Shown in pieces: positions 1 through 6,170 of a DNA stretch of 10,260 nucleotides. Each line of letters opens with the position of its first letter. Position 1 is the first letter of the stretch. The stretch lies in contig JAJFHR010000158.1 in NCBI GenBank assembly GCA_021775515.1, positions 1 to 10,260 on the forward strand. The letters run 5' to 3'. Below the pieces are notes generated by a model. It ran no database searches. It saw only the letters and a program-made list of their open reading frames with translations, and was not told the origin of the DNA. This DNA is from Hyphomicrobiales bacterium (GTDB lineage Bacteria; Pseudomonadota; Alphaproteobacteria; Rhizobiales; JAJFHR01). The position numbers were made by a program, and so were the translations under genes.

Positions 1-1250
1 TTTTTAGTCGGGATTGTGGTGTTGCGATCAATAAGCCGCGTAAACACACCACCCAGAGTTTCAATGCCCAAAGACAAAGGTGTTACATCAAGCAGGAGCA
101 CGTCTTTAACGTCGCCCTGCAGAACGCCGGCCTGAATTGCCGCACCCATGGCAACAACTTCGTCCGGGTTCACACTCATGTTGGGTTCTTTACCGAAGAA
201 ATTTTGAACCGCTTCGCGGATTTTGGGCATTCTCGTCATGCCACCAACAAGAACCACCTCATCAATTTCACCAGCCTTAAGACCAGCATCTTTCAGCGCT
301 GCCTTGCAGGGTTTAATCGTGCGCTCAATGAAATCTTCTACCAGACTTTCAAGTTTTGCGCGGGTCAGCTTCATGGTGAGATGTTTTGGCCCGGATTGAT
401 CAGCCGTAATAAAGGGCAGATTGACTTCTGTCTGCTGGGCTGAGGAGAGTTCGATTTTGGACTTTTCCGCAGCTTCCTTCAGGCGTTGCAAAGCAAGCTT
501 GTCGGAGCGCAGATCAATGCCATTTTCCTTTTTGAATTCGTCGGCAAAATAATCAACCAGCCGCATGTCGAAGTCTTCACCGCCAAGGAAGGTATCCCCA
601 TTGGTTGATTTAACTTCAAACACACCATCGCCAATTTCGAGGATGGAAATATCAAACGTGCCACCGCCGAGGTCATAAACCGCGATTGTCGCCCCATCTT
701 TTTTGTCGAGCCCGTAGGCTAACGCGGCAGCCGTTGGTTCATTTATAATGCGCAAAACTTCGAGACCGGCAATTTTACCGGCGTCTTTGGTTGCCTGGCG
801 CTGGGCATCGTTAAAGTAGGCTGGAACCGTGATCACTGCCTGGGTGATACTGCCGCCAACAAAGGCTTCGGCAGTTTCTTTCATTTTCTGCAGAATGAAG
901 GCTGACACCTGCGAGGGAGAATATTTCTCACCTTGAGCTTCAACCCAGGCTGCACCATTATCAGCCTTAACAATTTCATAAGGCACCATCGCTTTATCTT
1001 TTTTGGTGGTCGGATCGTCATAGGGACGTCCAATCAACCGTTTGATAGCAAACAGGGTGTTTTCCGGGTTGGTGACGGCCTGACGTTTTGCCGGTTGACC
1101 GACCAGCCGTTCGCCGTCTTCGGTGAAAGCCACCATCGAAGGTGTGGTGCGGGCACCTTCTGAATTCTCAATAACTTTTGGGGTTGAACCATCCATAACC
1201 GAGACACAGGAGTTTGTTGTGCCCAGATCAATTCCAATAACTTTAGACAT
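1..1250 (-). CDS. dnaK: Chaperone DnaK (Hsp70), N-terminal 416 residues; C-terminus beyond window
   Basis: ATP-dependent cytoplasmic chaperone that binds exposed hydrophobic peptides. DnaJ stimulates its ATPase and GrpE exchanges its nucleotide. The minus-strand frame is open from an ATG at 1250 to the left edge. It begins MSKVIGIDLGTTNSCVSVMD, the Hsp70 phosphate-1 signature. The second signature, DLGGGTFDIS, lies at about residues 193-202, and the interdomain linker DVLLLDV at about 383-389, followed by TPLSLGIETLGG. The whole nucleotide-binding domain and the start of the substrate-binding domain are therefore present, and about 220 residues are missing relative to the usual ~640. An AAAAGG ribosome site lies 7 bases before the ATG. 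No frameshift was seen in the parts I translated. The gene is divergent from alkB; grpE and hrcA, its functional partners, lie 2-3 kb away. Identification is secure. Confidence 0.97.
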   Translation of the reverse strand, partial: MSKVIGIDLGTTNSCVSVMDGSTPKVIENSEGARTTPSMVAFTEDGERLVGQPAKRQAVTNPENTLFAIKRLIGRPYDDPTTKKDKAMVPYEIVKADNGAAWVEAQGEKYSPSQVSAFILQKMKETAEAFVGGSITQAVITVPAYFNDAQRQATKDAGKIAGLEVLRIINEPTAAALAYGLDKKDGATIAVYDLGGGTFDISILEIGDGVFEVKSTNGDTFLGGEDFDMRLVDYFADEFKKENGIDLRSDKLALQRLKEAAEKSKIELSSAQQTEVNLPFITADQSGPKHLTMKLTRAKLESLVEDFIERTIKPCKAALKDAGLKAGEIDEVVLVGGMTRMPKIREAVQNFFGKEPNMSVNPDEVVAMGAAIQAGVLQGDVKDVLLLDVTPLSLGIETLGGVFTRLIDRNTTIPTK

Positions 1251-1325
1251 GCATTTACCTTTTCCATTTGGCCGACGGGCTTAAGCCTTTAGTCAAGCAC
1301 TCAATAGTATCCACTAAACTTTTCT

Positions 1326-1349
1326 CGTGGGATACAGCCTGTCTCCACG
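1326..1349 (-). promoter_or_regulatory. Inverted repeat in the dnaK leader
   Basis: CGTGG (1326-1330) pairs with CCACG (1345-1349). Between them lies a second small symmetric element, ACAGCCTGT (1334-1342). The element would sit near the 5' end of the dnaK mRNA leader if transcription starts at the RpoH-type promoter just upstream. It has no following T-run, so it is not a terminator. An RNA hairpin influencing mRNA stability or translation is possible but unproven. It does not resemble a CIRCE element. Confidence 0.3.
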
Positions 1350-1382
1350 AATCAGTCTTCAAAATCCGATATTCGATAGGAT

Positions 1383-1411
1383 ATATAGGCAGGCTGAGCC
1401 TAGTCCGCAAG
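1383..1411 (-). promoter_or_regulatory. Candidate RpoH (sigma-32) heat-shock promoter of dnaK
   Basis: Read on the minus strand, CTTG (1411-1408) is followed by 18 bases and then CCTATAT (1389-1383). This fits the alphaproteobacterial heat-shock promoter consensus CTTG-N17/18-CYTATNT described for dnaK and groE operons. It points toward dnaK and would give a leader of roughly 125 bases. The spacer contains the imperfect palindrome AGGCTGAGCCT (1391-1401). The match is visible in the sequence; the use by RpoH is inferred. Confidence 0.6.
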
Positions 1412-1467
1412 CACGCCAGCGATAAAAATGTCACAAGTTTGTTCGCCGAACTCAAAAGGGCTGAAAA

Positions 1468-2076
1468 ATGCATCACGATGGCTTTCAAATCTACCCCGGA
1501 TACTTTGATAAAAACGCTCAACAGAGCCTTGTTGACGAATTGCAGAAAATTATCAAGAAAGCCCCGTTTTTTCAGCCGAGGATGCCGCGGACGGGCAAAC
1601 CTTTTTCAGTAAAGATGACCAATGCCGGGCCGCTGGGGTGGGTATCAGACAAAGACGGCGGATACCGGTATCAAAAATCCCATCCCGTCACCGCATTGCC
1701 GTGGCCGCCGATTCCGGATGAATTAATCGCTGCCTGGAACGAGTTAACCGGATATGAAAAACCTCCTGAATGTTGCCTGATTAATTTGTACCGCAACGAA
1801 AAAGCCAAAATGGGTTTGCATCGTGATGAAGATGAAAAAAATCTTGCAGCGCCGGTATTGTCCATCTCCCTTGGTGATACCGCGGTTTTCCGCATGGGCG
1901 GTTTAAAAAGAAAAGATCCGACCCGCTCGGTAAGGCTCACGTCGGGCGATGCCCTGACATTTGGCGGCGAAGCGAGATTGGCCTATCACGGTATCGACCG
2001 CGTCATTGCCGGTTCATCCACCTTGTTAAGCAACGGCGGAAGGATAAACCTCACATTGCGCCGAGTGAATCTATAG
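1468..2076 (+). CDS. alkB: AlkB-type 2-oxoglutarate/Fe(II)-dependent DNA repair dioxygenase
   Basis: Directly reverses N1-methyladenine and N3-methylcytosine in DNA and RNA by oxidative demethylation, releasing formaldehyde. The 202-residue protein is close to the 216 residues of E. coli AlkB and resembles it throughout: MTNAGPLGW near residues 50-58, CLINLY at 103-108, and GGLKRKDP at 144-151. The iron ligands are visible as H118 and D120 (LHRDED) and H174 (AYHG). The 2-oxoglutarate clamp is RINLTLR at 192-198, the family RxNxTxR motif. W58 and the Y66/Y68 pair match the E. coli substrate-pocket aromatics. The ATG has a clear AAAAGGG ribosome site 7 bases upstream. All catalytic residues are intact, so activity is expected. 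No Ada gene is adjacent. It is divergent from dnaK, and I see no convincing sigma-70 promoter for it in the shared spacer. Confidence 0.93.
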   Translation: MHHDGFQIYPGYFDKNAQQSLVDELQKIIKKAPFFQPRMPRTGKPFSVKMTNAGPLGWVSDKDGGYRYQKSHPVTALPWPPIPDELIAAWNELTGYEKPPECCLINLYRNEKAKMGLHRDEDEKNLAAPVLSISLGDTAVFRMGGLKRKDPTRSVRLTSGDALTFGGEARLAYHGIDRVIAGSSTLLSNGGRINLTLRRVNL

Positions 2077-2089
2077 GCATGTTTATTAT

Positions 2090-2148
2090 ATAATTGACAT
2101 TTATCAAAAAGTCTAATAATAATTATACAAAAGATAATTGATATTTAT
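2090..2148 (+). repeat. Pair of 15-base direct repeats around the fic promoter
   Basis: ATAATTGACATTTAT (2090-2104) and ATAATTGATATTTAT (2134-2148) match at 14 of 15 bases. Their starts are 44 bases apart, close to four helical turns. The first copy contains the -35 box and the second ends four bases before the fic start codon. A partial third copy, ATAATTATAC, lies between them at 2119. The geometry resembles a pair of operator sites, but the spacer is AT-rich and low complexity. Confidence 0.5.
2094..2123 (+). promoter_or_regulatory. Candidate sigma-70 promoter of the fic gene
   Basis: A perfect -35 box TTGACA (2094-2099) is followed by an 18-base spacer and AATAAT (2118-2123), which matches five of six -10 positions. 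An alternative -10, TAATAA, starts at 2117 with a 17-base spacer. Transcription would begin around 2130, about 20 bases before the fic ATG, giving a very short leader. The surrounding spacer (2077-2151) has only 11 G/C in 75 bases, so some promoter-like matches are expected by chance, but the exact -35 box is notable. Confidence 0.55.
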
Positions 2149-2151
2149 ATT

Positions 2152-3321
2152 ATGATGATTTATGAACCACCTCAACTAACCGATGAAGATTTTGCCGTCA
2201 TAGAGTTGATAAACGAGCAAAAGCAGAAACTTAGATACTATGTTCAGAATAATCCTCACCGGTGGAGCGGATTGATTCGACGCAATATGATGGCTCGCGC
2301 TATTCAAGGATCAAATTCAATAGAAGGCTATCACGCAACAATTGACGATGTAATTGCTGCTGTTGATGACGAAGATCCCATGGAGGCCACAGATGAAACC
2401 TGGCGGGAAATTGTCGGTTATCGGAACGCCTTAACCTATATTCTTCAACTCTCTGAAGATGAATATTTTGAGTTTCATCCCCAACTACTCCGAAGCCTTC
2501 ACTTCATGATGCTTCAACATAGCCTGGAAAAGATGCCCGGGAGGTGGCGCCCAGGAGATATTTATGTCGTAAACCAGGAAACCGATGAGCGGGTTTATGA
2601 AGGACCCGATGCGCTCGAAGTACCAAAACTTATAGATGGGTTAATTGAATTTCTCAATTCTCCTACCGATTGCCCAATCATGGTCAAGGCAGCAATGGCT
2701 CACTTAAATCTAACTATGATCCACCCCTTCAAGGATGGAAATGGGCGAATGGCCAGGGCGCTTCAAACTTTAGTTCTATCGCGAGAAGGGTTGGTAAGCC
2801 CAATTTTCTCATCCATTGAAGAATGGTTGGGACGGAACACTACAGCATATTATGAAATTCTGGCAAAAACCGGTCAAGGCGCATGGCATCCAGAAAATAA
2901 TGCCCATGACTGGGTGCAGTTCTGCCTTCGGGCACATTTTCAACAAGCTCATACGGTAGTTAGAAGAAACAACTGGTATGAGAAAATTTATGAAGATGTT
3001 AAAAGGTTACTTGAACAGCACCGGTTGCCAGAGCGTGCAATTTCTACTCTTATGGATGCCTCCATCGGCCTGCGAATTCGAGCCGGCCGCTATAGAGAGG
3101 AAAACGATATTTCAGATGTCGTTGCCAGTCGCGATTTAAGAAAAATGTCGGATATCGAGTTGCTTGTTCCACATGGCGAACGTAGAGGGCGCTTTTATCT
3201 CGGCGCAAAAATTCTTAGAAAAATTGCGGCAAATCATAAAGTTAGCGGTCGCGCTGCTGATCCATACGATCTCGTTAGGCAAAAAAGGCAATTAATGGAA
3301 TCTCCTCAATTACCTCTTTAA
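2152..3321 (+). CDS. Class II Fic-domain protein (probable AMP-transferase) with C-terminal winged helix
   Basis: Fic proteins usually transfer AMP from ATP to hydroxyl side chains of target proteins. This 389-residue protein carries the canonical motif HPFKDGNGR at 191-199, with catalytic H191, acidic D195 and the phosphate-binding GNGR all present. An inhibitory (S/T)xxxE(G/N) motif is SNSIEG at 54-59, with E58. It lies N-terminal to the Fic core in the same chain, which defines class II (the same class as FICD/HYPE and Shewanella SoFic). The Fic core spans roughly 105-260. Residues ~275-350 look like a winged helix (ASRDLRKMSDIELLVPHG, then a GRFYLG wing), common in this subfamily. The target is unknown. 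Two consecutive ATGs (2152, 2155) could start it, and no good Shine-Dalgarno sequence is visible. Sampled stretches are about 40-43% GC, against about 53-55% in much of rph and hemW, suggesting acquisition. It is convergent with grpE. Confidence 0.92.
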   Translation: MMIYEPPQLTDEDFAVIELINEQKQKLRYYVQNNPHRWSGLIRRNMMARAIQGSNSIEGYHATIDDVIAAVDDEDPMEATDETWREIVGYRNALTYILQLSEDEYFEFHPQLLRSLHFMMLQHSLEKMPGRWRPGDIYVVNQETDERVYEGPDALEVPKLIDGLIEFLNSPTDCPIMVKAAMAHLNLTMIHPFKDGNGRMARALQTLVLSREGLVSPIFSSIEEWLGRNTTAYYEILAKTGQGAWHPENNAHDWVQFCLRAHFQQAHTVVRRNNWYEKIYEDVKRLLEQHRLPERAISTLMDASIGLRIRAGRYREENDISDVVASRDLRKMSDIELLVPHGERRGRFYLGAKILRKIAANHKVSGRAADPYDLVRQKRQLMESPQLPL

Positions 3322-3360
3322 TTTTTAGCGAATTTCCTTGTAGTGTTGTGAACCAAACAA

Positions 3361-3378
3361 CGCAGCTTATGCGCTGCG
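3361..3378. terminator. Hairpin between convergent fic and grpE, possible terminator
   Basis: CGCAGC (3361-3366) and GCTGCG (3373-3378) form a perfect 6-bp GC-rich stem with a 6-base loop, and the grpE stop codon sits in the loop. On the minus strand the stem is followed by TTGTTTGG, a weak T-tract. On the plus strand a run of six T begins six bases beyond the stem. A second, overlapping inverted repeat (GTGTTGT at 3343-3349 with ACAACGC at 3357-3363) cannot form at the same time. This could end both transcripts, but neither side has a textbook T-run directly after the stem. Confidence 0.4.
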
Positions 3379-4131
3379 ATCGAGTTTTTTGCCCATTTTT
3401 GCCGGATCGCTGCCCGCGTTGGCATCACCTTGGCTATCTGCTCCAGGCTTAGCCGTTGTTTCAGAATAAGTTTCCTGAGCAACTTCCTGTTCCACCTGAA
3501 CCTCGCTGTCGCCATCAGGAATTGGTTGGAGTTTTTGTACCTTGGGTCCGCCTTTAGAAACACCAACCATCGCCGGGCGCAAAACCCTGTCACCGATCAC
3601 ATAACCGGTCTGAACCACCTCAACGACTGTTCCTGAGGGAACATCGGGATTTTCCAGTTCAAAAATAGCCTGGTGAAGGTTGGGATCAAACTTGCTTCCC
3701 TTGGGATCATCAATTTCCACGCCATGTCGCGATAGCACATTGACCATCTCACGTTCAGTCATCTCGACACCGTCAAGTAAAGCCTTAAACGCCTCATCGG
3801 CGGTCTCACGCGCGTCTGCCGGCAAAGCTTGCAAGGCGCGGTTCAAGTTATCGCCGATCGTCAACACATCACGAGCAAAATTGCTGATGGCATATTTAGC
3901 TGAATCCTGTTTTTCGCGCTCGGTGCGCCGGCGCAGGTTTTCCATATCGGCCGCAAGCAGTAACAAGCGGTTCTTCAAATCTTTGTTTTCATCGTGCAGC
4001 GCCAAAAATTCATCTGCCATTTCTGACGGATCACTACCGGTCAGAACCTCTGCATTGCTATCAGTTTCGCCCGCATTGCTTTCTGCAGGATCAGGCTGTT
4101 CGGGGGCGTTTCTTTTGTCTTTACTCATCAT
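3367..4131 (-). CDS. grpE: GrpE, nucleotide exchange factor for DnaK
   Basis: Homodimeric cofactor that opens the DnaK nucleotide-binding cleft to release ADP. From the preferred start (ATG at 4131) it has 254 residues: an acidic disordered N-terminus, a long helix (ENKDLKNRLLLLAADMENLR), then the beta-domain signature FDPNLHQAIFELE, QTGYVIGDRVLRPAMVGV and SKGGPK. The last ~50 residues form a polar, acidic tail ending GKKLDRSA; bacterial GrpE is more often near 200 residues, so this tail is long. The start is uncertain. An in-frame GTG at 4152 adds seven residues, and a second ATG lies at 4128. MMSKDKR or MSKDKR is the natural N-terminus, although only a distant AGGCG precedes it. It lies downstream of hrcA on the same strand with a gap of about 70 bases, so co-transcription is likely. 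Confidence 0.95.
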   Translation of the reverse strand: MMSKDKRNAPEQPDPAESNAGETDSNAEVLTGSDPSEMADEFLALHDENKDLKNRLLLLAADMENLRRRTEREKQDSAKYAISNFARDVLTIGDNLNRALQALPADARETADEAFKALLDGVEMTEREMVNVLSRHGVEIDDPKGSKFDPNLHQAIFELENPDVPSGTVVEVVQTGYVIGDRVLRPAMVGVSKGGPKVQKLQPIPDGDSEVQVEQEVAQETYSETTAKPGADSQGDANAGSDPAKMGKKLDRSA

Positions 4132-4199
4132 GGGTTTCAGTTTCGCCTGCACATTTTATGGAACAACAATTCTAGATATCTGGTCTTGGCGGCAAAAAA

Positions 4200-5264
4200 T
4201 CAAGTCAAGATGCGCCCGACCACCTGTGCTGTATAATCAACCATGGGAATAATGCGAGCATAATTTAACCGGGTAGGCCCGATTACTCCCAAAACACCGA
4301 TAATATTTTGCGATTTATCGCGATAAGGCGAAATTACCAGCGAAGATCCCGACAACGAGAAAAGATTATTCTCCGAACCGATAAATATGCGAACGCCTTC
4401 GCCTTTTTCGGCCAGGCCGAGAAGCTGGATTAAATCCTTCTTTTTCTCAAAATCATCAAATAACAACCGTATGCGCTCAAGATCCTCCATAGCCGCATCT
4501 TCCTCAAGCAGGTTGGATCGACCGCGTACAATTAGGGTTTTATTTGCGCTTTCATCGGCGCCGCTCCAGGTAGCAAGCCCGGCCTCAACCACACTGGCGG
4601 TGAGACTATCAAGCAGGTTTTCCTGCGATACCAGCTCTTCCTGTATGGTCTCGGTCAATTGCGTGATGGTTTTGCCGACGATGCGTGAATTAATGTAGTT
4701 TGTGGCTTCAATGAACGAAGAGGGCGGCATGCCCGAGGGCAGGGAGATGACACGATTTTCCACGCTGCCATCGTCGCCAACTAAAATAACCATAGCCCTG
4801 TTAGGATCGAGCGAGACAAATTCCAGATGTTTCAATCGCACATTTGACTTTGACGTTAAAACCACACCGGCACAATGGCTCAGGCCCGAGAGCAGGGACC
4901 CTGCATCCGTCAGGACCTCTTCCACATTTCCATCACTGTTGCTTGCCGCGATCTGAGCTTCAATCCGGTTCCGTTCTTCCAGTGTCAAATCGCCAATCTG
5001 CAGCAGGCCGTCGACAAACATCCGCAAACCAAATTCAGTCGGCAAACGCCCGGCGGAAATATGAGGTGCAAAAATAAGCCCGGCAGATTCAAGATCGCTC
5101 ATAACGTTGCGAACGGAAGCTGGAGATAAAGACAACGGCAGCGCTCGGCTTAAATATCGCGACCCAACTGGCTCTCCGGTCTCAAGATAACTCTCCACAA
5201 GTTGCTTGAAGATCTCCCGGGTTCGCTGGTCTAATTGTGCTAGTCCTGAAAGTCGGTTTTCCAT
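4200..5264 (-). CDS. hrcA: Heat-inducible transcription repressor HrcA
   Basis: Represses heat-shock operons (typically groESL in alphaproteobacteria) by binding the CIRCE inverted repeat; its folding depends on GroEL. The 354-residue length fits the family. The N-terminal winged-helix domain includes REIFKQLVESYLETGEPVGS (16-35) and the recognition region SPASVRNVMSDLESAGLI (47-64), followed by the hallmark HISAGRLPTEFGLRMFVD (68-85). The middle and C-terminal part carries the GAF-like/dimerisation region, ending in NIIGVLGVIGPTRLNYARII and a final VVGRILT. The start ATG at 5264 has no strong Shine-Dalgarno sequence. It lies upstream of grpE on the same strand, the usual hrcA-grpE pairing, and is divergent from rph. 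No complete CIRCE was found next to it, so its targets are probably elsewhere. Confidence 0.96.
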   Translation of the reverse strand: MENRLSGLAQLDQRTREIFKQLVESYLETGEPVGSRYLSRALPLSLSPASVRNVMSDLESAGLIFAPHISAGRLPTEFGLRMFVDGLLQIGDLTLEERNRIEAQIAASNSDGNVEEVLTDAGSLLSGLSHCAGVVLTSKSNVRLKHLEFVSLDPNRAMVILVGDDGSVENRVISLPSGMPPSSFIEATNYINSRIVGKTITQLTETIQEELVSQENLLDSLTASVVEAGLATWSGADESANKTLIVRGRSNLLEEDAAMEDLERIRLLFDDFEKKKDLIQLLGLAEKGEGVRIFIGSENNLFSLSGSSLVISPYRDKSQNIIGVLGVIGPTRLNYARIIPMVDYTAQVVGRILT

Positions 5265-5311
5265 GTATCAAAGACCGGTCGTTTTCCAAAGTCGCGCCAA
5301 TGTCAGATTTG

Positions 5312-5340
5312 AATTTAGTGATCCTGCTGGGTTGCGTCAA
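5312..5340 (-). promoter_or_regulatory. Candidate sigma-70 promoter of hrcA-grpE
   Basis: On the minus strand TTGACG (5340-5335) is followed by exactly 17 bases and TAAATT (5317-5312). That is five of six matches at -35 and four of six at -10. Transcription would start near 5305, about 40 bases before the hrcA ATG. The rest of the 190-base hrcA-rph spacer shows no clear plus-strand promoter for rph and no full CIRCE. Confidence 0.5.
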
Positions 5341-5454
5341 ATCTGGTGTTATTTGCACAACCTTTCTCTTTGCCCCGTGAAGATTAGCACTGTAGAAGGT
5401 AAACAAGCCCTGACCTAGGACTAAGGTAAAAAATTATCAGAAAGAATTAAGCAT

Positions 5455-6168
5455 ATGCGGCCATCAAACCGGCAAACGGACGAAATCAGATCAATAGCCC
5501 TGGAGCGCGGATTTTCCAAACACGCCGAAGGATCGTGCCTGATCAAATGTGGTGATACCCATGTATTATGTACAGCCAGTCTTGAAGACCGCGTACCACC
5601 CTGGCTGCGCGGCGGCGGCAAAGGCTGGGTGACGGCAGAATATGGCATGTTACCTCGCTCTACCTCGGATCGCATGCGCCGTGAATCAACCGCTGGAAAA
5701 CAATCCGGGCGCACCCAGGAAATTCAACGCCTCATTGGCCGAAGCCTGCGCGCCGTAGTCGATCTCAAAGCTCTGGGCGAACGGCAGATTTCCATAGATT
5801 GTGATGTTATTCAGGCCGATGGCGGCACCAGAACCGCCGCTATCACTGGCGCCTGGATTGCTCTGCATGACTGTGTTGCCTGGATGAAGGCGCGCGATAT
5901 GGTTACACAGCCGGTGTTAATTGATCAGATAGCAGCAATCTCTTGCGGTATCTACCAGGGCGAACCGGTGGTTGATCTTGATTATGACGAGGATTCACAG
6001 GCGGAAACGGATGCGAATTTTGTCATGACCGGATCCGGTGGCATTGTTGAAATTCAGGGCACGGCTGAAGGCATACCGTTTAGTGAAGAAGAATTTTCAA
6101 AACTTCTCGGCCTGGCCAAAGGCGGCATAAAAGAACTGTTGAACCTCCAGAAAATAGCTGTGAGTTGA
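5455..6168 (+). CDS. rph: Ribonuclease PH
   Basis: Phosphorolytic 3'-5' exoribonuclease that trims tRNA precursors up to the CCA end, releasing nucleoside diphosphates; it works as a hexameric ring. At 237 residues it is full length (E. coli 238). Family landmarks are MRPSNRQTDEIR at the N-terminus, RGGGKGWVTAEYGMLPRST at 52-70, GRTQEIQRLIGRSLR at 85-99 (with phosphate-binding R86), DVIQADGGTRTAAITGA at 117-133 (with R126), and DLDYDEDSQAETDANFV at 174-190, where D180 and D186 match the conserved acidic pair. The C-terminus is intact, unlike the frameshifted rph of some E. coli K-12 strains. Ribosome-site complementarity is weak (AGAAAG). It is first of a plus-strand cluster, with rdgB starting within a few bases of its stop. 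Confidence 0.97.
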   Translation: MRPSNRQTDEIRSIALERGFSKHAEGSCLIKCGDTHVLCTASLEDRVPPWLRGGGKGWVTAEYGMLPRSTSDRMRRESTAGKQSGRTQEIQRLIGRSLRAVVDLKALGERQISIDCDVIQADGGTRTAAITGAWIALHDCVAWMKARDMVTQPVLIDQIAAISCGIYQGEPVVDLDYDEDSQAETDANFVMTGSGGIVEIQGTAEGIPFSEEEFSKLLGLAKGGIKELLNLQKIAVS

Positions 6169-6170
6169 CC

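Noticed and set aside
1288..1318. AGCACTC with nearby TTTAGT/ACTAAA upstream of dnaK, resembling a degenerate CIRCE
   Set aside because: The second arm does not match at the required N9 spacing; dnaK in alphaproteobacteria is normally under RpoH and an RpoH-type promoter is present.
1268..1612. Open frame in the dnaK-alkB spacer running into alkB
   Set aside because: It overlaps the alkB start in another frame, has no ribosome site and resembles no family; alkB itself has a good site and all catalytic residues.
2077..2151. Possible small FicA-type antitoxin gene before fic (class I FicT/FicA pair)
   Set aside because: The spacer is only 75 bases and has no usable reading frame; the inhibitory motif is already inside the Fic protein, so this is class II.
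4137..4154. Five-codon reading frame starting ATG just before grpE, possible leader peptide
   Set aside because: It has no ribosome site and no attenuator-like structure; short frames like this are expected by chance.
3680..4252. Long open frames opposite grpE, hrcA, dnaK and the lipoprotein gene (for example 3680-4252 and 8797-9270, plus strand)
   Set aside because: They are antisense to genes with strong family matches, have biased low-complexity composition and show no recognisable motif.
5384..5392. TTAGCACTG, eight of nine bases of a CIRCE half-site between hrcA and rph
   Set aside because: No matching arm GAGTGCTAA occurs nine bases away on either side, so it is a lone half-site.
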